DNA of 64,000 bases from Methanomicrobia archaeon (GCA_015661395.1 JACWML010000002.1:73630-137629), one strand, 5' to 3'. Shown: positions 9,438 to 20,712, counted from the first letter of the stretch. Numbers and translations: made by a program. The notes: generated from the sequence alone by a model not told the origin.

Positions 9438-10556
9438 ATGTGGGCAGAACGCACAGCACACTTTTCCCTTTCAGGAATTCGAGAGATGTTTGCGCTGACG
9501 AAGCCCGGTGCGATAAACCTGGGGCTCGGGCAACCGGACTTCGACACGCCCGCACACATCAAAGAGGCGGCAAAAGAGGCACTAGACCGGGGCTACACCG
9601 GGTACACTCCTAACAAGGGATTTCCTGAACTCATCGACGCGATCGCGAGCTACTATGAACAGTACGGCGTCCAAGCTGGCCAGGAGCAGATAATATGCAC
9701 TTCGGGTGGCAGCGAGGCTCTTCATCTGGCGTTCGAAGTGTTGATCAATCCGGGCGACGAGGTCATACTCCCGGATCCAGGATTTGCCTCTTATGTGCCA
9801 CTGACACTCGTGGCGGGCGGCGTCCCCGTGAGCGCGAGAGTGAGCGCTGATGATAATTTCAGGCTACAGCCTGACGCCGTTGCGGACCGCGTCACGGACA
9901 AGACAAAAGCCTTGGTCGTCAACTCACCTGCAAACCCCACTGGTGCGGTGCAGCGGCACAACGAGATGCAAGGGTTTGTCGAGCTCGCCGACGATCACGA
10001 CTTCTACATAATTTCCGATGAGGTCTATGACAAGATACTCTACGAAGGAAAACATGTTAGCCCGGCAAGCATCGACCCAGACCGCGTGATCGTTGCTAAT
10101 TCGGTGTCAAAAACGTATGCGATGACCGGGTGGCGGCTCGGGTATACGATTGCCCCCGCTGCGATCACGGAAGAGATGCTAAAAGTGCATCAATACATTC
10201 AGGCGTGCGCTCCCTCAATTTCACAAAAAGCGGCCTACGCGGCCTTTACTGGTTCGCAAGACAGCGTTCGGGTGATGGTCGAAGAGTTTCGCGCGCGGCG
10301 CAATGTGGTGATGCGGCACCTGAAGGGAATAGCCGAATGCGCGACACCGGAAGGGACATTCTACGTATTTCCACGGTTTGCCACGTCTTACACGAGCCTC
10401 GAACTCACAAAGAAACTGGCGCAGGCCGGCGTGATCGTTGTGCCGGGTTCAGCGTTCGGGCAGTTCGGCGAGGGGCACGTCCGAATCTCGTATGCGGCGA
10501 GTAACGAGAACATTAACCGCGCGTTCCAAATAATCAAAGAACTGGTCGCGGGATAG
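9438..10556 (+). CDS. PLP-dependent class I/II aminotransferase (aspartate aminotransferase-like)
   Basis: LGLGQPDFDTPAHIKEAA, NSPANPTG, SDEVYDKI, SVSKTYAMTGWRLGY; GGAG before ATG9438. Confidence 0.92.
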   Translation: MWAERTAHFSLSGIREMFALTKPGAINLGLGQPDFDTPAHIKEAAKEALDRGYTGYTPNKGFPELIDAIASYYEQYGVQAGQEQIICTSGGSEALHLAFEVLINPGDEVILPDPGFASYVPLTLVAGGVPVSARVSADDNFRLQPDAVADRVTDKTKALVVNSPANPTGAVQRHNEMQGFVELADDHDFYIISDEVYDKILYEGKHVSPASIDPDRVIVANSVSKTYAMTGWRLGYTIAPAAITEEMLKVHQYIQACAPSISQKAAYAAFTGSQDSVRVMVEEFRARRNVVMRHLKGIAECATPEGTFYVFPRFATSYTSLELTKKLAQAGVIVVPGSAFGQFGEGHVRISYAASNENINRAFQIIKELVAG

Positions 10557-10651
10557 CCCCTGCACGACATCTACGCCCCGCCAAATCTATGACCTTTTTT
10601 GACTTGCCTTCGGGTCTGTTGTGCCGCAGCGGTCCCTCGCGTTGATCTTGC

Positions 10652-12019
10652 CTATCTTGTCCCGCTGCGCCGCTGGGCAATCAATTCTTTGAACTGGACT
10701 GCCTCGAGGCTCTGGGGGTCGATTTCGAGCGCCCGATCAAAACAGGACACTGCATCGTCGTATCGCTTAAGGCTGTACAACGCGCTGCCTTTTGACGTCC
10801 ACGCAAACTCATCGTTCTCATCGACTTCCAAGACGCGGTCAAAGGACTCAATGGCCTTTTCGTATTCCCCTAAACCATCGTAGGAGCTCCCTTTGAACGA
10901 GAGAGCGTAGGTGTCATCGGCGTTTGTGCTGAGCACCTTATCAAAAACAGCGATTGCATCTTCAAATCGATCGATGCCGAACAGAATAAACCCTTTTCTG
11001 TTCAACACCCAAAAGTTCTCAGGATCCAGTTCGAACGCCCGATCCAAGCACTGGATCGCTTCGTCGAAGCGGTTCAGACTATCGAGTGCGAGACCCTTAT
11101 TGATCCACGCGAGAATGTAGTCTGGACTTATTTCGAGAGCTTTGTCGAAGTTTTCGAGCGCCTCGTCAAACTTTTGCAGATTATAATAAACGTACCCCTT
11201 GTTGTTGAACGTGATAAAATACTCGGGATCGAGGCTCAGCGCTTTGTCAAAGCTCTCCAGTGCGTCGGGCCATTTATACTGGCTGGCGAGGGCGAGCCCA
11301 CGACCGTCCCACGCTGCAGCGCGGGCATCGTCTATCACTAGGCCCTTATCATAGTTGATGACAGCATCTTCGTAGCGCTCCAAGTTCGCTAGCGCATTCG
11401 CTCGATAAAACCACGCGTCGGCGTTGGTAGGTTCGAGCAGCAGTGCCCTCTCGAACATTCCCTCCGCTTTTTCGTTATCGTTCATCAGCGCATAGCAGAC
11501 ACCCATGTTGAACCACGGAAGATCAAACTCAGGATCAGCTTGCTGCGCCTTGTCATAGCATTTAAGCGCTTGTTCGTACGAACCCTGTTTTTGGAGCAGG
11601 TATCCCTTGGCGTTGTAGGCCACCGCATACCGCGGGTCGCTCGCAATGGCAGCGTCGAACAAACTCACAGCCGCATCTACATCTCCTCTATCGCGAAGAA
11701 TGCTTCCTTTGGCCACGAGAGCGGGAGCGTGGGTGGGATCTGCTTCTAAAGCTCGTTCATAATAGCCAAGCGCCTCGTCGCCGTTGCCCAACTCTTCTGT
11801 CAAAGAGCCAAACGTGAATAGCGCGTCCACATTTGCAGGTTCCATACTGAGGGCTTCTGTGACGCGATCGAGCGCCTCTTTCGGCTTGCCTTGCTGTCTA
11901 AACAACAGCGCCTCTTCAAGAACATCCATCGATGTCTTGGTTATTTTAGCTCCGCATTCACAGCACGCCTCTGCTTCATTTGGATTGGTCGTCCCGCATC
12001 CAGGACACAGCTTTGTCAT
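10652..12019 (-). CDS. TPR-repeat protein with N-terminal zinc ribbon
   Basis: CPGCGTTNPNEAEACCECGAKI followed by >10 TPR units (AWINKGLALDSLNRFDEAIQCLDRALELDP type). Confidence 0.93.
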   Translation of the reverse strand: MTKLCPGCGTTNPNEAEACCECGAKITKTSMDVLEEALLFRQQGKPKEALDRVTEALSMEPANVDALFTFGSLTEELGNGDEALGYYERALEADPTHAPALVAKGSILRDRGDVDAAVSLFDAAIASDPRYAVAYNAKGYLLQKQGSYEQALKCYDKAQQADPEFDLPWFNMGVCYALMNDNEKAEGMFERALLLEPTNADAWFYRANALANLERYEDAVINYDKGLVIDDARAAAWDGRGLALASQYKWPDALESFDKALSLDPEYFITFNNKGYVYYNLQKFDEALENFDKALEISPDYILAWINKGLALDSLNRFDEAIQCLDRAFELDPENFWVLNRKGFILFGIDRFEDAIAVFDKVLSTNADDTYALSFKGSSYDGLGEYEKAIESFDRVLEVDENDEFAWTSKGSALYSLKRYDDAVSCFDRALEIDPQSLEAVQFKELIAQRRSGTR

Positions 12020-12117
12020 CCTTTGTTAGATGCGGTTTCTGAGTGATATGCTTTACCCACTTGACGTAGCAGTGGTTAGCTCTCTACTTAAAACGCGAAC
12101 GTAAATAGCGACTTATG

Positions 12118-12744
12118 TTAGCGGCTCGAGGCCAACCCAGTACGTGTGGAAATCACTAAATCACCGTCGAAGATTCGCTGCCCGAGCTTGAACGCCCTGA
12201 TATTAGCGTCGAGAGCTTTTCTGGGAACGTGCTCTGCAACGACGTCTTCAAGAGCGGTCAAGGGCAGCATGCGTGAGAGCGTTCCGAGCATAACGACGTT
12301 GAGCGTTTGAGGATGGCCCGCGTCCAGTGCGAGCTGCGCTGCGTCATACGCAATTACGCGCTCGCACGTGTCCCTAAGAGCCTTCACCAGATTCTCTACG
12401 GGCGGGTAGTCTAAACTTGCGGCAGTAACTGGAGCCGTGTTGATGATGACCGTGCCCTTAGGCGACAGATAGCGTGCGAAGCGGAGGCACTCGGCGGGCT
12501 CGATTCCAACCAAGGCGTCTGCGCTTCTCAGCGGGATCAATGGCCCAAAAGATGAGCCAATGCGGACGTGAACCTCAACGGTCCCGCCTCGTTGGGCCAT
12601 GCCGTGCGTCTCGGCAGAGATCACGTCATACCCCTCTCGCACGGCCGCTTCGCCTAGCACTCGTGAGGCGAAAATAGAGCCTTGACCTCCAACGCCCACG
12701 ATAATACAGTCAAATTTGGTCGTTTTCACTATCGCGCGCCTCAA
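12118..12744 (-). CDS. iorB: indolepyruvate:ferredoxin oxidoreductase beta subunit
   Basis: IIVGVGGQGSIFASRVLGEAA, ETHGMAQRGGTVEVHVR; adjacent to IorA-like ORFs. Confidence 0.88.
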   Translation of the reverse strand: MRRAIVKTTKFDCIIVGVGGQGSIFASRVLGEAAVREGYDVISAETHGMAQRGGTVEVHVRIGSSFGPLIPLRSADALVGIEPAECLRFARYLSPKGTVIINTAPVTAASLDYPPVENLVKALRDTCERVIAYDAAQLALDAGHPQTLNVVMLGTLSRMLPLTALEDVVAEHVPRKALDANIRAFKLGQRIFDGDLVISTRTGLASSR

Positions 12745-14544
12745 GCGGTTTTGATAGCATCGAATTCGCAGATCTGTTCACAGACACCGCAGCCTACGCA
12801 GTCTTCTGCAATCAGAGCGCTCGTCTCGCTATAACTTATCGCGGGGCAAAAGAGGGTGCTGCAGAGCTTACAACTCGCGAAGTAGTTTTGGCACGTTGCG
12901 GTGACACATTTTTTCGCCTTTGCGAGCGTTCCTGCCTTTTTGGTACTGATGATGCAGGGCCGCCTCGCGATGACAACTTGGACGCCGTCGCTGTTCTTGG
13001 CCTTCGTTAGCGCGTCTTCCGTTTCGAATAGGTTGTAGGGATCGACCACGTAGAGCCCTTGGACGCCGATGGCTTTAATGAGGTCTTCCATCGGCGTCGG
13101 CACGGTACACGCTCCCGTTGCGGTCACGCCGGTGCAGGGGTGGGGTTGATGTCCCGTCATGGCGGTGGTGCCGTTATCCATAATTACGAGCGTCAATCGC
13201 GCACCGTTATACACGGCGTTTATAAGCCCAGGAACGCCCGTATGAATAAAGGTCGAATCGCCGATAACGCTCACGATCTGCTTATCACAGGCAGCACTGA
13301 ATCCGCTGCCCATGCTAATGCTTGCGCCCATGCAGAGCGTGGTGTCGATCGTGCCTTGACTTACGCCTAACGTGTAGCACCCGATGTCTCCGACATAGAT
13401 CGCCTCTTTGGCGAACACTTTCTTGAGCGCGTAGAATGTCGCTCGATGGGGACATCCCGCACACAGCACGGGCGGCCGCGGAGGCAGCGTGTGCTCCGCG
13501 GCGATCAACGCTGCCGGGACGTCCGCAATAGCGAACCGGCCAACCGTCTGGCCGATACTACTTAGCACCGTATCAACCGTGAGCTCACCCTCTCGTTGGA
13601 CGTGGCCGGTGAGCTTTCCGCACACCTCGACCGTACCCGCGAGAGCGTTAACTTGCTCTTCGATTACGGGTTCAAGCTCCTCGACGACGAGAAGCTGACG
13701 CGAATTGCTCACGAGCGTCGCGATTTGGTCATGGTTCGTAGGATACGCAGCGATGCGCAGCACGGAAGCTTCGAGTCGCAACTTCTTCAGCGCCTCCTCG
13801 ACGTATTTTGCAGCCACCCCAGCGGTGACCACGCCGAAGTGAGATCTTTTGAGCGTTAAGCTATTCAAAGAGACGAGTTCGGCGCGAAGCAATGGCTGAA
13901 TTCTGTTCAGTTCTACGTGTCTTTGGCGCGCGTGCGTCGGCACCATGACCCACCGCCTGGGGTCCTTCTCGAAGTGCGCGGATCGCTGATCGCTATAGCT
14001 TCCGCTTAACGTGACGGAGGCTCGTGCGTGCGAAACGCGGGTCGTAGGTCGGAGCATCACCGGGATTTCGAACAGTTCAGACAACGCGAACGCATACTTT
14101 GCGAAGTCATAGGCCTCTTGCGGCGTCGATGGGTCGAGACAGGGGATCTTCGCAAATTGCGCATACCTGCGTGAATCCTGTTCATTCTGCGAAGAGAAGC
14201 ACCCTGGATCGTCGGCCACGACGAGCACTAAACCGCCTTTGACACCGGTGTACGAGAGTCATCAAGGGGTCAGCAGCGACGTTTAGCCCGACGTGCTTCA
14301 TAACGGCGGCGGCGCGCACGTCGCAGTACGACGCGCCGGCGGCGACCTCAAGCGCGACCTTCTCATTAACCGACCACTCCACGTGGGGTGGCCTCTCGTA
14401 GCGTTCGACCTGCTGCGCAATGAAAGGTATAATCTCAGACGACGGCGTTCCTGGATAACCAGAGACGAGCGAGACCCCTGACTCCAATATGCCGTAGGCA
14501 ATCGCCTCATTTCCCAGAAGATACTTGCGCTCTCCGTGCTGCAT
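12741..14544 (-). pseudogene. iorA: indolepyruvate:ferredoxin oxidoreductase alpha subunit, interrupted by one frameshift at ~14253
   Basis: N-terminal ORF (LLGNEAIAYGILESGVSLVSGYPGTPSSEI) and C-terminal ORF (CAGCPHRATFYAL, GDIGCYTLG, ferredoxin domain) lie in different frames; shifting at CTC-G-TAC restores ...MTLYTGVKGGLVLVVADDPGC. Confidence 0.88.
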
Positions 14545-14645
14545 GGCTTACCTGTAGTCGCGGTCTTTTTGCGGCTATTTGCTTTTTGGGCTCCGCCTCG
14601 TACCTTTTTAGCCCGATTCTCGTTTAGAATCAGCTTCGCAAAATA

Positions 14646-15155
14646 TTAGCATTCTTCGCGCTTCGCGGAGTGCATGTGGGCCAGCGTGACGTCCTGTGCG
14701 TTTACGCGCATGAGTGCACCGAAGTCGGGCGATTCGGAGTTATCTTCAACAAACACAACCTTACCAATACCCGCGTTCTTGATGAGCCGCCAGCACATCT
14801 TGCACGGAGTGCCGTTAACGTAAAGCGTAGCGCCATTAATGGCGGCACCCCCTCGGGCGGCTTGTATGATCGCATTCGCCTCGGCGTGGACGCTCACACA
14901 GAGTTCGTAGCGTTCACCCTTTGGAATGTTCAAGCGCTCCCGCTCGCACCCGATGTTTAAACAGTGCGGTTCGTTCCGTGCGGCCCCGTTGTATCCCGTC
15001 GACAGGATGTGATCACCAGTTGAGACGATGATGGCCCCATATTGGCGCCTCGTGCACGTTGCGCGCAAAGAAACGGTCTTTGCGAGTGCCATATAGTACT
15101 GGTCTTTGGAGATTCGCTGGTCGCGACGTTCCGAGGTCTGTGAGGTTTTGCGCAC
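14646..15155 (-). CDS. cytidine/deoxycytidylate deaminase family protein
   Basis: VHAEANAI and CKMCWRLIKNAGI zinc motifs; GYNGAARNEPHC. Confidence 0.88.
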   Translation of the reverse strand: MRKTSQTSERRDQRISKDQYYMALAKTVSLRATCTRRQYGAIIVSTGDHILSTGYNGAARNEPHCLNIGCERERLNIPKGERYELCVSVHAEANAIIQAARGGAAINGATLYVNGTPCKMCWRLIKNAGIGKVVFVEDNSESPDFGALMRVNAQDVTLAHMHSAKREEC

Positions 15156-15313
15156 CGCTTTCCCGTCCCGTGATCGCTTGGTTGGCGCCGGTCAGCGCTG
15201 TCCGCTGTCAGTATATCGTTCAGTCTATTTTAATACTTGGGAGACCATAAAGCAGAGGCGCCTAATCAACGGCAGTTAATGCATCTGCTCAAGACCGCGC
15301 ACGTGGTGATACG

Positions 15314-15796
15314 GTGAAAGGCGAAAAGCACGTAATAAAGATACTCGGGGCAGGCAACTACCTCATGGCGGACGACGGTGTAGGGGTCCACATTCTCGAG
15401 AAACTCGAGCAAATGAATCGAAGCGATGTCGAACTGGTGAATGCCGGTGTCGGCGGGTTGGCGATACTTGACTACATGGAGGACGCTGATGACGTAATTA
15501 TCATCGACGCCGTGCGAGGTGGCGGAGGAGAACCAGGATCGATCTATAAGTTCACCGACAAGGAATTGCCTCCCGCAAACCTGTTTATGATGTCGTTGCA
15601 CGACCTTAATTTGGTCGATACGCTGCGCTTAGGCCGGCAGATTCAACCGGAGCTTATGCCGAACAATATCACCATCATCGGAATCGAAGTCGAACGGGTC
15701 GAAGGGATTTGCACGGATCTTTCGCCCAAGGTCCAAGCCGCGATTGACCCCGTCATGCAACTGGTTTTTGAAGAGATTGAACGATTTAAGAATTGA
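15314..15796 (+). CDS. hydrogenase maturation protease
   Basis: ILGAGNYLMADDGVGVHIL, VELVNAGVGGLAILDYM, VIIIDAVRGGGGEPGSI, SLHDLNL. Confidence 0.88.
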   Translation: MKGEKHVIKILGAGNYLMADDGVGVHILEKLEQMNRSDVELVNAGVGGLAILDYMEDADDVIIIDAVRGGGGEPGSIYKFTDKELPPANLFMMSLHDLNLVDTLRLGRQIQPELMPNNITIIGIEVERVEGICTDLSPKVQAAIDPVMQLVFEEIERFKN

Positions 15797-15873
15797 CGGG
15801 GCTAGAGCAGCTCAGTCAGGCAAAAACAATATATATGCACGTTTTCACAAGGGGAGTAGCGAGGTAAATCGTT

Positions 15874-16158
15874 ATGGCAAAACCGATACTGATGGATTTT
15901 TATGCTGACTGGTGCGGACCGTGCAAGATACAGGATCCGATACTCGAGAAGCTTGAAGAAAAGCTTAGGGACAAGATCGAATTCAAGAAAATTAATGTGG
16001 ACGATAACCTGCAACTTGCTAACAAGTATGGGATCCGCGTCGTACCGACACTTATTCTGGAATGTAATGGGAAGATCATAGAGCACTATATTGGCGTAAC
16101 ACGTCCTGAGATCCTCGAAGCGGACTTAAACAAAGCAGCTGAATCGTGTACTGAGTGA
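15874..16158 (+). CDS. thioredoxin family protein
   Basis: MDFYADWCGPCKIQDPILEKLEE; VVPTLIL. Confidence 0.93.
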   Translation: MAKPILMDFYADWCGPCKIQDPILEKLEEKLRDKIEFKKINVDDNLQLANKYGIRVVPTLILECNGKIIEHYIGVTRPEILEADLNKAAESCTE

Positions 16159-16333
16159 ATTAGACGCGACCCTCCTAACCTCCTATTTTTGCCATCAACT
16201 ATCGCGGGTCTCTATTCAAACTAACGTTTTCTTACCCGCTCAACCAGCGCCGATCAAGTTTCAATAAGTAACGCAGCTGTGCTAGACGAATCTTACACCA
16301 AAAAAGAACCACACACTTAAATGCCGATCTAGT

Positions 16334-16407
16334 AGCGGGGAGTGGATTTGAACCACTGGTCTACGGGTTATGAGCCCGTCGGGATCTCCTGACTACCCCA
16401 CCCCGCT
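16334..16407 (-). tRNA. tRNA-Met (CAT), elongator-like
   Basis: AGCGGGG/CCCCGCT acceptor, anticodon arm ACGGG-CTCATAA-CCCGT, T-arm AGTGG-TTCAAAT-CCACT; CCA not encoded. Confidence 0.93.
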
Positions 16408-16593
16408 TCGGATTGTCTTAGGTGCTATTCATTTAAATAGGTGATGATGGCGCGGCTGTGCGCGAACGGATTAGTCAGAACGCGCACGAGGACAGAGTAT
16501 TAGCCTCTGCAGGTTTTCTAGCGCGAAAGGTATAACTCAGGGCTCATGAATAACTATAGCGTCGCGACCGCAAACTGAGGGGAGCAGCAGAAC

Positions 16594-16995
16594 ATGAAGA
16601 AAGCAAGGCTAATAATTGGAATTCGTAGGGGGCTGTACGACTCTGAAACTGAAATGTACTCGGTCCCCACCTGTTTCGACAGCGAGCAATCGGCGCAAAG
16701 AGCCCTAAAAAGCATCGCTGCGGAGCTCAGTGGCCTCACCGATGTCAAGCTCATGGTGGCACGTCAGCTTATGGTGAGCTTGCGGCCCGAGACATACGAG
16801 CGATATGACGAAGCAGGAGAATTCCCACGACTGTATGAAGCGAAAAAAGATGAATTTCAGGGATATGTCATTCAAATCGACGTCCCTGATACCCAAGAAC
16901 TCAAGGAAACGACTCGAAAAATAGTCGATAAACACAGTCTACAAGTGATCGACGAAGGGCCCGCAAAAGAAAAAACGCTTATCTTCATATCGTGA
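16594..16995 (+). CDS. conserved hypothetical protein
   Basis: ORF with GGGGAG upstream; no family recognised. Confidence 0.6.
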   Translation: MKKARLIIGIRRGLYDSETEMYSVPTCFDSEQSAQRALKSIAAELSGLTDVKLMVARQLMVSLRPETYERYDEAGEFPRLYEAKKDEFQGYVIQIDVPDTQELKETTRKIVDKHSLQVIDEGPAKEKTLIFIS

Positions 16996-17093
16996 CCCGC
17001 GAACCACGCACTGTCTCGTAGTTGATCGTTAGCTTCGGGCGGCCCGTTCAGCTCCCAAAAACTTATAGCGTGCGCATTCGACCATAGCACTGT

Positions 17094-18512
17094 ATGCGTG
17101 TCGCGATTATTTGTTCTGAAGTAGACGATGCCTCGCAAAACATCGCGCGCCATCTTTTAAAACGAGTCCGGTGGACGCGAAGCTCTGAGGGCCCCGCCGA
17201 ATGGACGTACGGGAACGTTCAGCTTGTTATGGTCAAAGGCAAGCTGATTGATCAAGAAGCTCTAGACCAAGGCCTCGCTACTGACCTGCTCGTATTTGCG
17301 TCTCGTCACCAAAGTGAGACACGGAAAGGACCGGTATTCACCGCTCACTTTACCGGAGACGTTAGCGGACTTACTCGAAAGGGGTCGAATGGCGTGCTAG
17401 CGCGCGCAGCCCCCTGTGCGTTAAAACTTGTAGTGGAAACGCTCACGAACCTGTCAAATGTTGAGGTCCTCGTGGAGGCAACCCACCACGGTCCTTCGGC
17501 CATCGAAACCCCCTCGTTGTTTGTCGAAATCGGCAGCACGAAACCTGAGTGGAATGACGAAGCGCTCGGCGACACCGTGGCACGAGCGCTTCTCGAACTG
17601 GAATCGCGATCTCTCGGCATCCCTTGCCCGACGGCCGTTGGATTCGGGGGGCCGCACTATGCCGTACGACACGCCGACGTGCTTCTAAGCAGTGACATTT
17701 GCTTCGGCCACATTTTTGCTGCATATCAGCTCGAATACCTAACTCGCGAGATCATTAGAGAGGCATTTGAGAAATCACAGGCACAATTCGCCTATTTTGA
17801 TCGAAAACATATGGGCGCTGAACGAATTCGAATCGAGGCGACCGTGCACGATCTGGGGTTTGAGGTCCTTAGGCTGGCTGACATTCAGGGACGTAGAGAC
17901 GTTTCTTGGAAACCATACCTGAAAATCAAGCGCGCCTTGAGGGTGTACGGCCTGCCTGCAGAAGCGGAGAAAACAAACGTCAGCGCTTCATTGCGAGACG
18001 CACTCAACGCGCGAACGCCACTTGAGGATCGTATGGAATTGACGCCGCTTGCGCTGAACCCGTCGATCGTAAAGCGGGCACAAAATGTCGACGATGAAGC
18101 TTTGCTGAAGCTGATTGAAAGCGAAAAAATAGTATACCTTGAGCGTAAAGATGGGACTATTTCTACCATGTTGGTTCCATCGGGGCGCGACGCACAAAAG
18201 ATACGGGATGAGATGCTCAACGGGTGCGTGGAAATACTGAAAAAGCGGTACCAGATTGAGTATTCGCAGCAAAAATCAAAACTATATATATCCGAACGCA
18301 AATTTAACCCACGACTGGCACGATCGCTTGGCGTGACTGAAGGACCACTATACGCGAAGCTGGCACGCGGCGAGTCGATCAACATAGACGACAGGATAAT
18401 TAAACCCGAGGATGTATTTACGAAGGTTAGAAAGGCTATTAATGTCGCCAATGCCGACGTGCGGTCGACAGTAACGCCTTTCGCAGACCATGAAGTGGAG
18501 GATACGAAATGA
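17094..18512 (+). CDS. dtdA: D-aminoacyl-tRNA deacylase, archaeal DtdA type, with C-terminal extension
   Basis: [51 protein letters not shown]. Confidence 0.9.
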   Translation: MRVAIICSEVDDASQNIARHLLKRVRWTRSSEGPAEWTYGNVQLVMVKGKLIDQEALDQGLATDLLVFASRHQSETRKGPVFTAHFTGDVSGLTRKGSNGVLARAAPCALKLVVETLTNLSNVEVLVEATHHGPSAIETPSLFVEIGSTKPEWNDEALGDTVARALLELESRSLGIPCPTAVGFGGPHYAVRHADVLLSSDICFGHIFAAYQLEYLTREIIREAFEKSQAQFAYFDRKHMGAERIRIEATVHDLGFEVLRLADIQGRRDVSWKPYLKIKRALRVYGLPAEAEKTNVSASLRDALNARTPLEDRMELTPLALNPSIVKRAQNVDDEALLKLIESEKIVYLERKDGTISTMLVPSGRDAQKIRDEMLNGCVEILKKRYQIEYSQQKSKLYISERKFNPRLARSLGVTEGPLYAKLARGESINIDDRIIKPEDVFTKVRKAINVANADVRSTVTPFADHEVEDTK

Positions 18513-19618
18513 AGTCCATAATTGAAGACGCGCTTGCACGGGGCGCAAGCGACGAGAAAAGCGAATCGCCGCAAGGGTCCTATACCGCCGACCAAGAGCT
18601 TGAAGAGGTGCTAAAAACGCTTCAAACCAACATCATCGTCATCGGATGCGGCGGCGCGGGATCAAATACCATCACACGAATGACCGAAGAGGGAATTGAA
18701 GGGGCCGAACTTATTGCGCTCAACACAGATGCTCAGCACCTCAGGAACACGACGGCGGACCGAAAAATCCTGATTGGAAAGGAGCGAACGCGCGGACTCG
18801 GCGCTGGTTCATTGCCGCAGATAGGCGAAGAAGCAGCCCTCGAAAGCCAAGAAGAGCTGCGCGCAAGCGTTGCCGGAGCGGACATGGTGTTTATTACAGC
18901 CGGTTTAGGTGGAGGCACTGGAACTGGGGCCTCGCCGGTCGTCGCAGAGGCTGCACGCGATGCAGGGGCCCTCACCATAGCTATCGTGACCCTCCCATTC
19001 GGCGTGGAGGGCATGGTGCGCAGGGCCAATGCTGAAGCAGGACTTGAGCGGCTGCGTGACATGGCTGATACAGTCATCGTTGTGCCAAACGACCGACTGT
19101 TAGAAGTGGTTCCCCGACTGCCACTGCAAGCCGCATTCAAAGTTTCGGATGAAGTGCTGATGCGGGCCGTCAAGGGCATTACCGAACTTATCACCAAACC
19201 AGGGCTCATCAACCTCGACTTCGCAGACGTCAGAACCGTCATGCAAAAAGGCGGCGTGGCAATGATTGGGCTTGGCGAGTCGGATGCCGAAGACAAAGCC
19301 GTGGATTCGGTGAAGAAAGCTCTGAGAAGTCCCCTTCTGGACGTCGACATCTCTGGCGCTACTGCCGCTATCGTCAACGTCATCGGGGGTACAGACATGA
19401 CCGTGACTGAGGCAGAGGGCGTCGTACAGGAAGTTTACGAGCGTATCGATCCCGACGCGCGAATTATTTGGGGCGCACAGATCGACCCCGAGCTCGACCA
19501 TATGGTACGAACTCTCCTTATCGTCACTGGCGTCAAGTCGCCTCAGATCTATGGCAAGAGCGAAGCGATTAAGGCAAAAACCGGGGCTCAACGATACGGC
19601 ATAGATTTCGTCAAATAA
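18509..19618 (+). CDS. ftsZ: cell division protein FtsZ
   Basis: [51 protein letters not shown]-type tubulin/FtsZ motifs. Confidence 0.97.
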   Translation: MKSIIEDALARGASDEKSESPQGSYTADQELEEVLKTLQTNIIVIGCGGAGSNTITRMTEEGIEGAELIALNTDAQHLRNTTADRKILIGKERTRGLGAGSLPQIGEEAALESQEELRASVAGADMVFITAGLGGGTGTGASPVVAEAARDAGALTIAIVTLPFGVEGMVRRANAEAGLERLRDMADTVIVVPNDRLLEVVPRLPLQAAFKVSDEVLMRAVKGITELITKPGLINLDFADVRTVMQKGGVAMIGLGESDAEDKAVDSVKKALRSPLLDVDISGATAAIVNVIGGTDMTVTEAEGVVQEVYERIDPDARIIWGAQIDPELDHMVRTLLIVTGVKSPQIYGKSEAIKAKTGAQRYGIDFVK

Positions 19619-19664
19619 AGGCTTACGTGGCACATCCTCCACAAAACATTTTATACTATTGAAA

Positions 19665-19713
19665 CGCAAAGTGGTATAAAGCGCCGCCTCGGGCGCCACA
19701 TATTTACTTTGCG
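19665..19713 (+). promoter_or_regulatory. 49-nt imperfect stem-loop in ftsZ-secE spacer
   Basis: CGCAAAGT(19665-19672)/ACTTTGCG(19706-19713) enclosing GCGCC-GCCTCG-GGCGC; TATAAA element in the 5' internal loop. Confidence 0.5.
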
Positions 19714-19747
19714 CATTTTTGCTGCACTATAGGTTGGTGAATGTACG

Positions 19748-20209
19748 ATGGCTAAAAAGCAGGGGACTCCTTCGTCAAAGCCTAAAAAGCAACGAGAGGC
19801 CCCTAAAGAAGACAAAAAGCAAGCGAGCGCTTCGTCGAAGGCTTCTAGGCTGCAAGAGGCGACTGCATCAGAGGGCCGTTATTCTCGCAAGACGATCGAG
19901 CGCAAGCTCGGTGAGTACCGGAGAATCTTGACGCTTACGAGAAGGCCAACGCGTGAAGAATTCTCGACGATAGCGAAAGTCGCCGCGATAGGAATCGTCA
20001 TAATCGGTGTGGGCGGGTTTCTGATATATTTGGTCATGGTGCAAGCGCCGCAGTACTTCGGTGCCACCAACTCGACGAACACAACAGCGACGGCCACAAG
20101 TAACGTAGTGAACGCCTCGGAACCGGCTATTAACGCAACGCAAAATAGTTCTATTACCTCGGCCGCGAATACAACGGGGAACGTGACGACCCAGTCAGCG
20201 GCGAGTTAG
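19748..20209 (+). CDS. secE: SecE/Sec61-gamma preprotein translocase subunit with charged N-terminus and sequon-rich C-terminal tail
   Basis: RKLGEYRRILTLTRRPTREEFSTIAKVAAIGIVIIGVGGFLIYLVM; directly upstream of spt5 and rpl11. Confidence 0.88.
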   Translation: MAKKQGTPSSKPKKQREAPKEDKKQASASSKASRLQEATASEGRYSRKTIERKLGEYRRILTLTRRPTREEFSTIAKVAAIGIVIIGVGGFLIYLVMVQAPQYFGATNSTNTTATATSNVVNASEPAINATQNSSITSAANTTGNVTTQSAAS

Positions 20210-20231
20210 AGAGTTATAAGTGAGGGGAATC

Positions 20232-20711
20232 ATGTCCAGTCAGGAGCAAAATGAGCTCGAATCTTCAATTTACGCCGTAAAAACCACGGCAAATCAAGAA
20301 CGGGCCGTGGCCAACTTGCTCGCACTCGCTGCCAAAAAGGAGAACTATGACATCCGCGCGATACTTGTGCCGAAAGAGCTCAAGGGATATGTGCTCGTGG
20401 AGACCACCAAGTTTGAAATAGTAGAACAGGCGATTCAAGGCATACCGCACGCTCGTGGCGTCGTGAAGGGAAACACGAAGTTCGCAGAGATCGAGCATTT
20501 CTTGACGCCAAAACCAGCCGTGGCCGGCATTGAAGACGGCGATATCATTGAACTTATTGCAGGCCCATTCAAAGGAGAACGGGCCCGCGTCAAACGCATT
20601 GATGAGCGCCGCGAGGAGATTACGGTCGAACTCTTCGAGGCTATGGTGCCGATACCAATTACGGTGCGCGGCGATCACGTGCGAGTCTTGAGCAAGGAGG
20701 AGCGCGAATAA
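20232..20711 (+). CDS. spt5: transcription elongation factor Spt5 (NusG-like)
   Basis: NGN domain ...[15 protein letters not shown]... and [24 protein letters not shown]. Confidence 0.95.
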   Translation: MSSQEQNELESSIYAVKTTANQERAVANLLALAAKKENYDIRAILVPKELKGYVLVETTKFEIVEQAIQGIPHARGVVKGNTKFAEIEHFLTPKPAVAGIEDGDIIELIAGPFKGERARVKRIDERREEITVELFEAMVPIPITVRGDHVRVLSKEERE

Positions 20712-20712
20712 C

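Noticed and set aside
16441-16490. C/D box sRNA upstream of tRNA-Met
   Set aside because: GTGATGAT resembles a C box but there is no properly placed CTGA D box.
19748-20209. SecE ORF as a frameshift artefact
   Set aside because: The tail has biased, sequon-rich composition and ends cleanly before spt5, which argues for real coding sequence.
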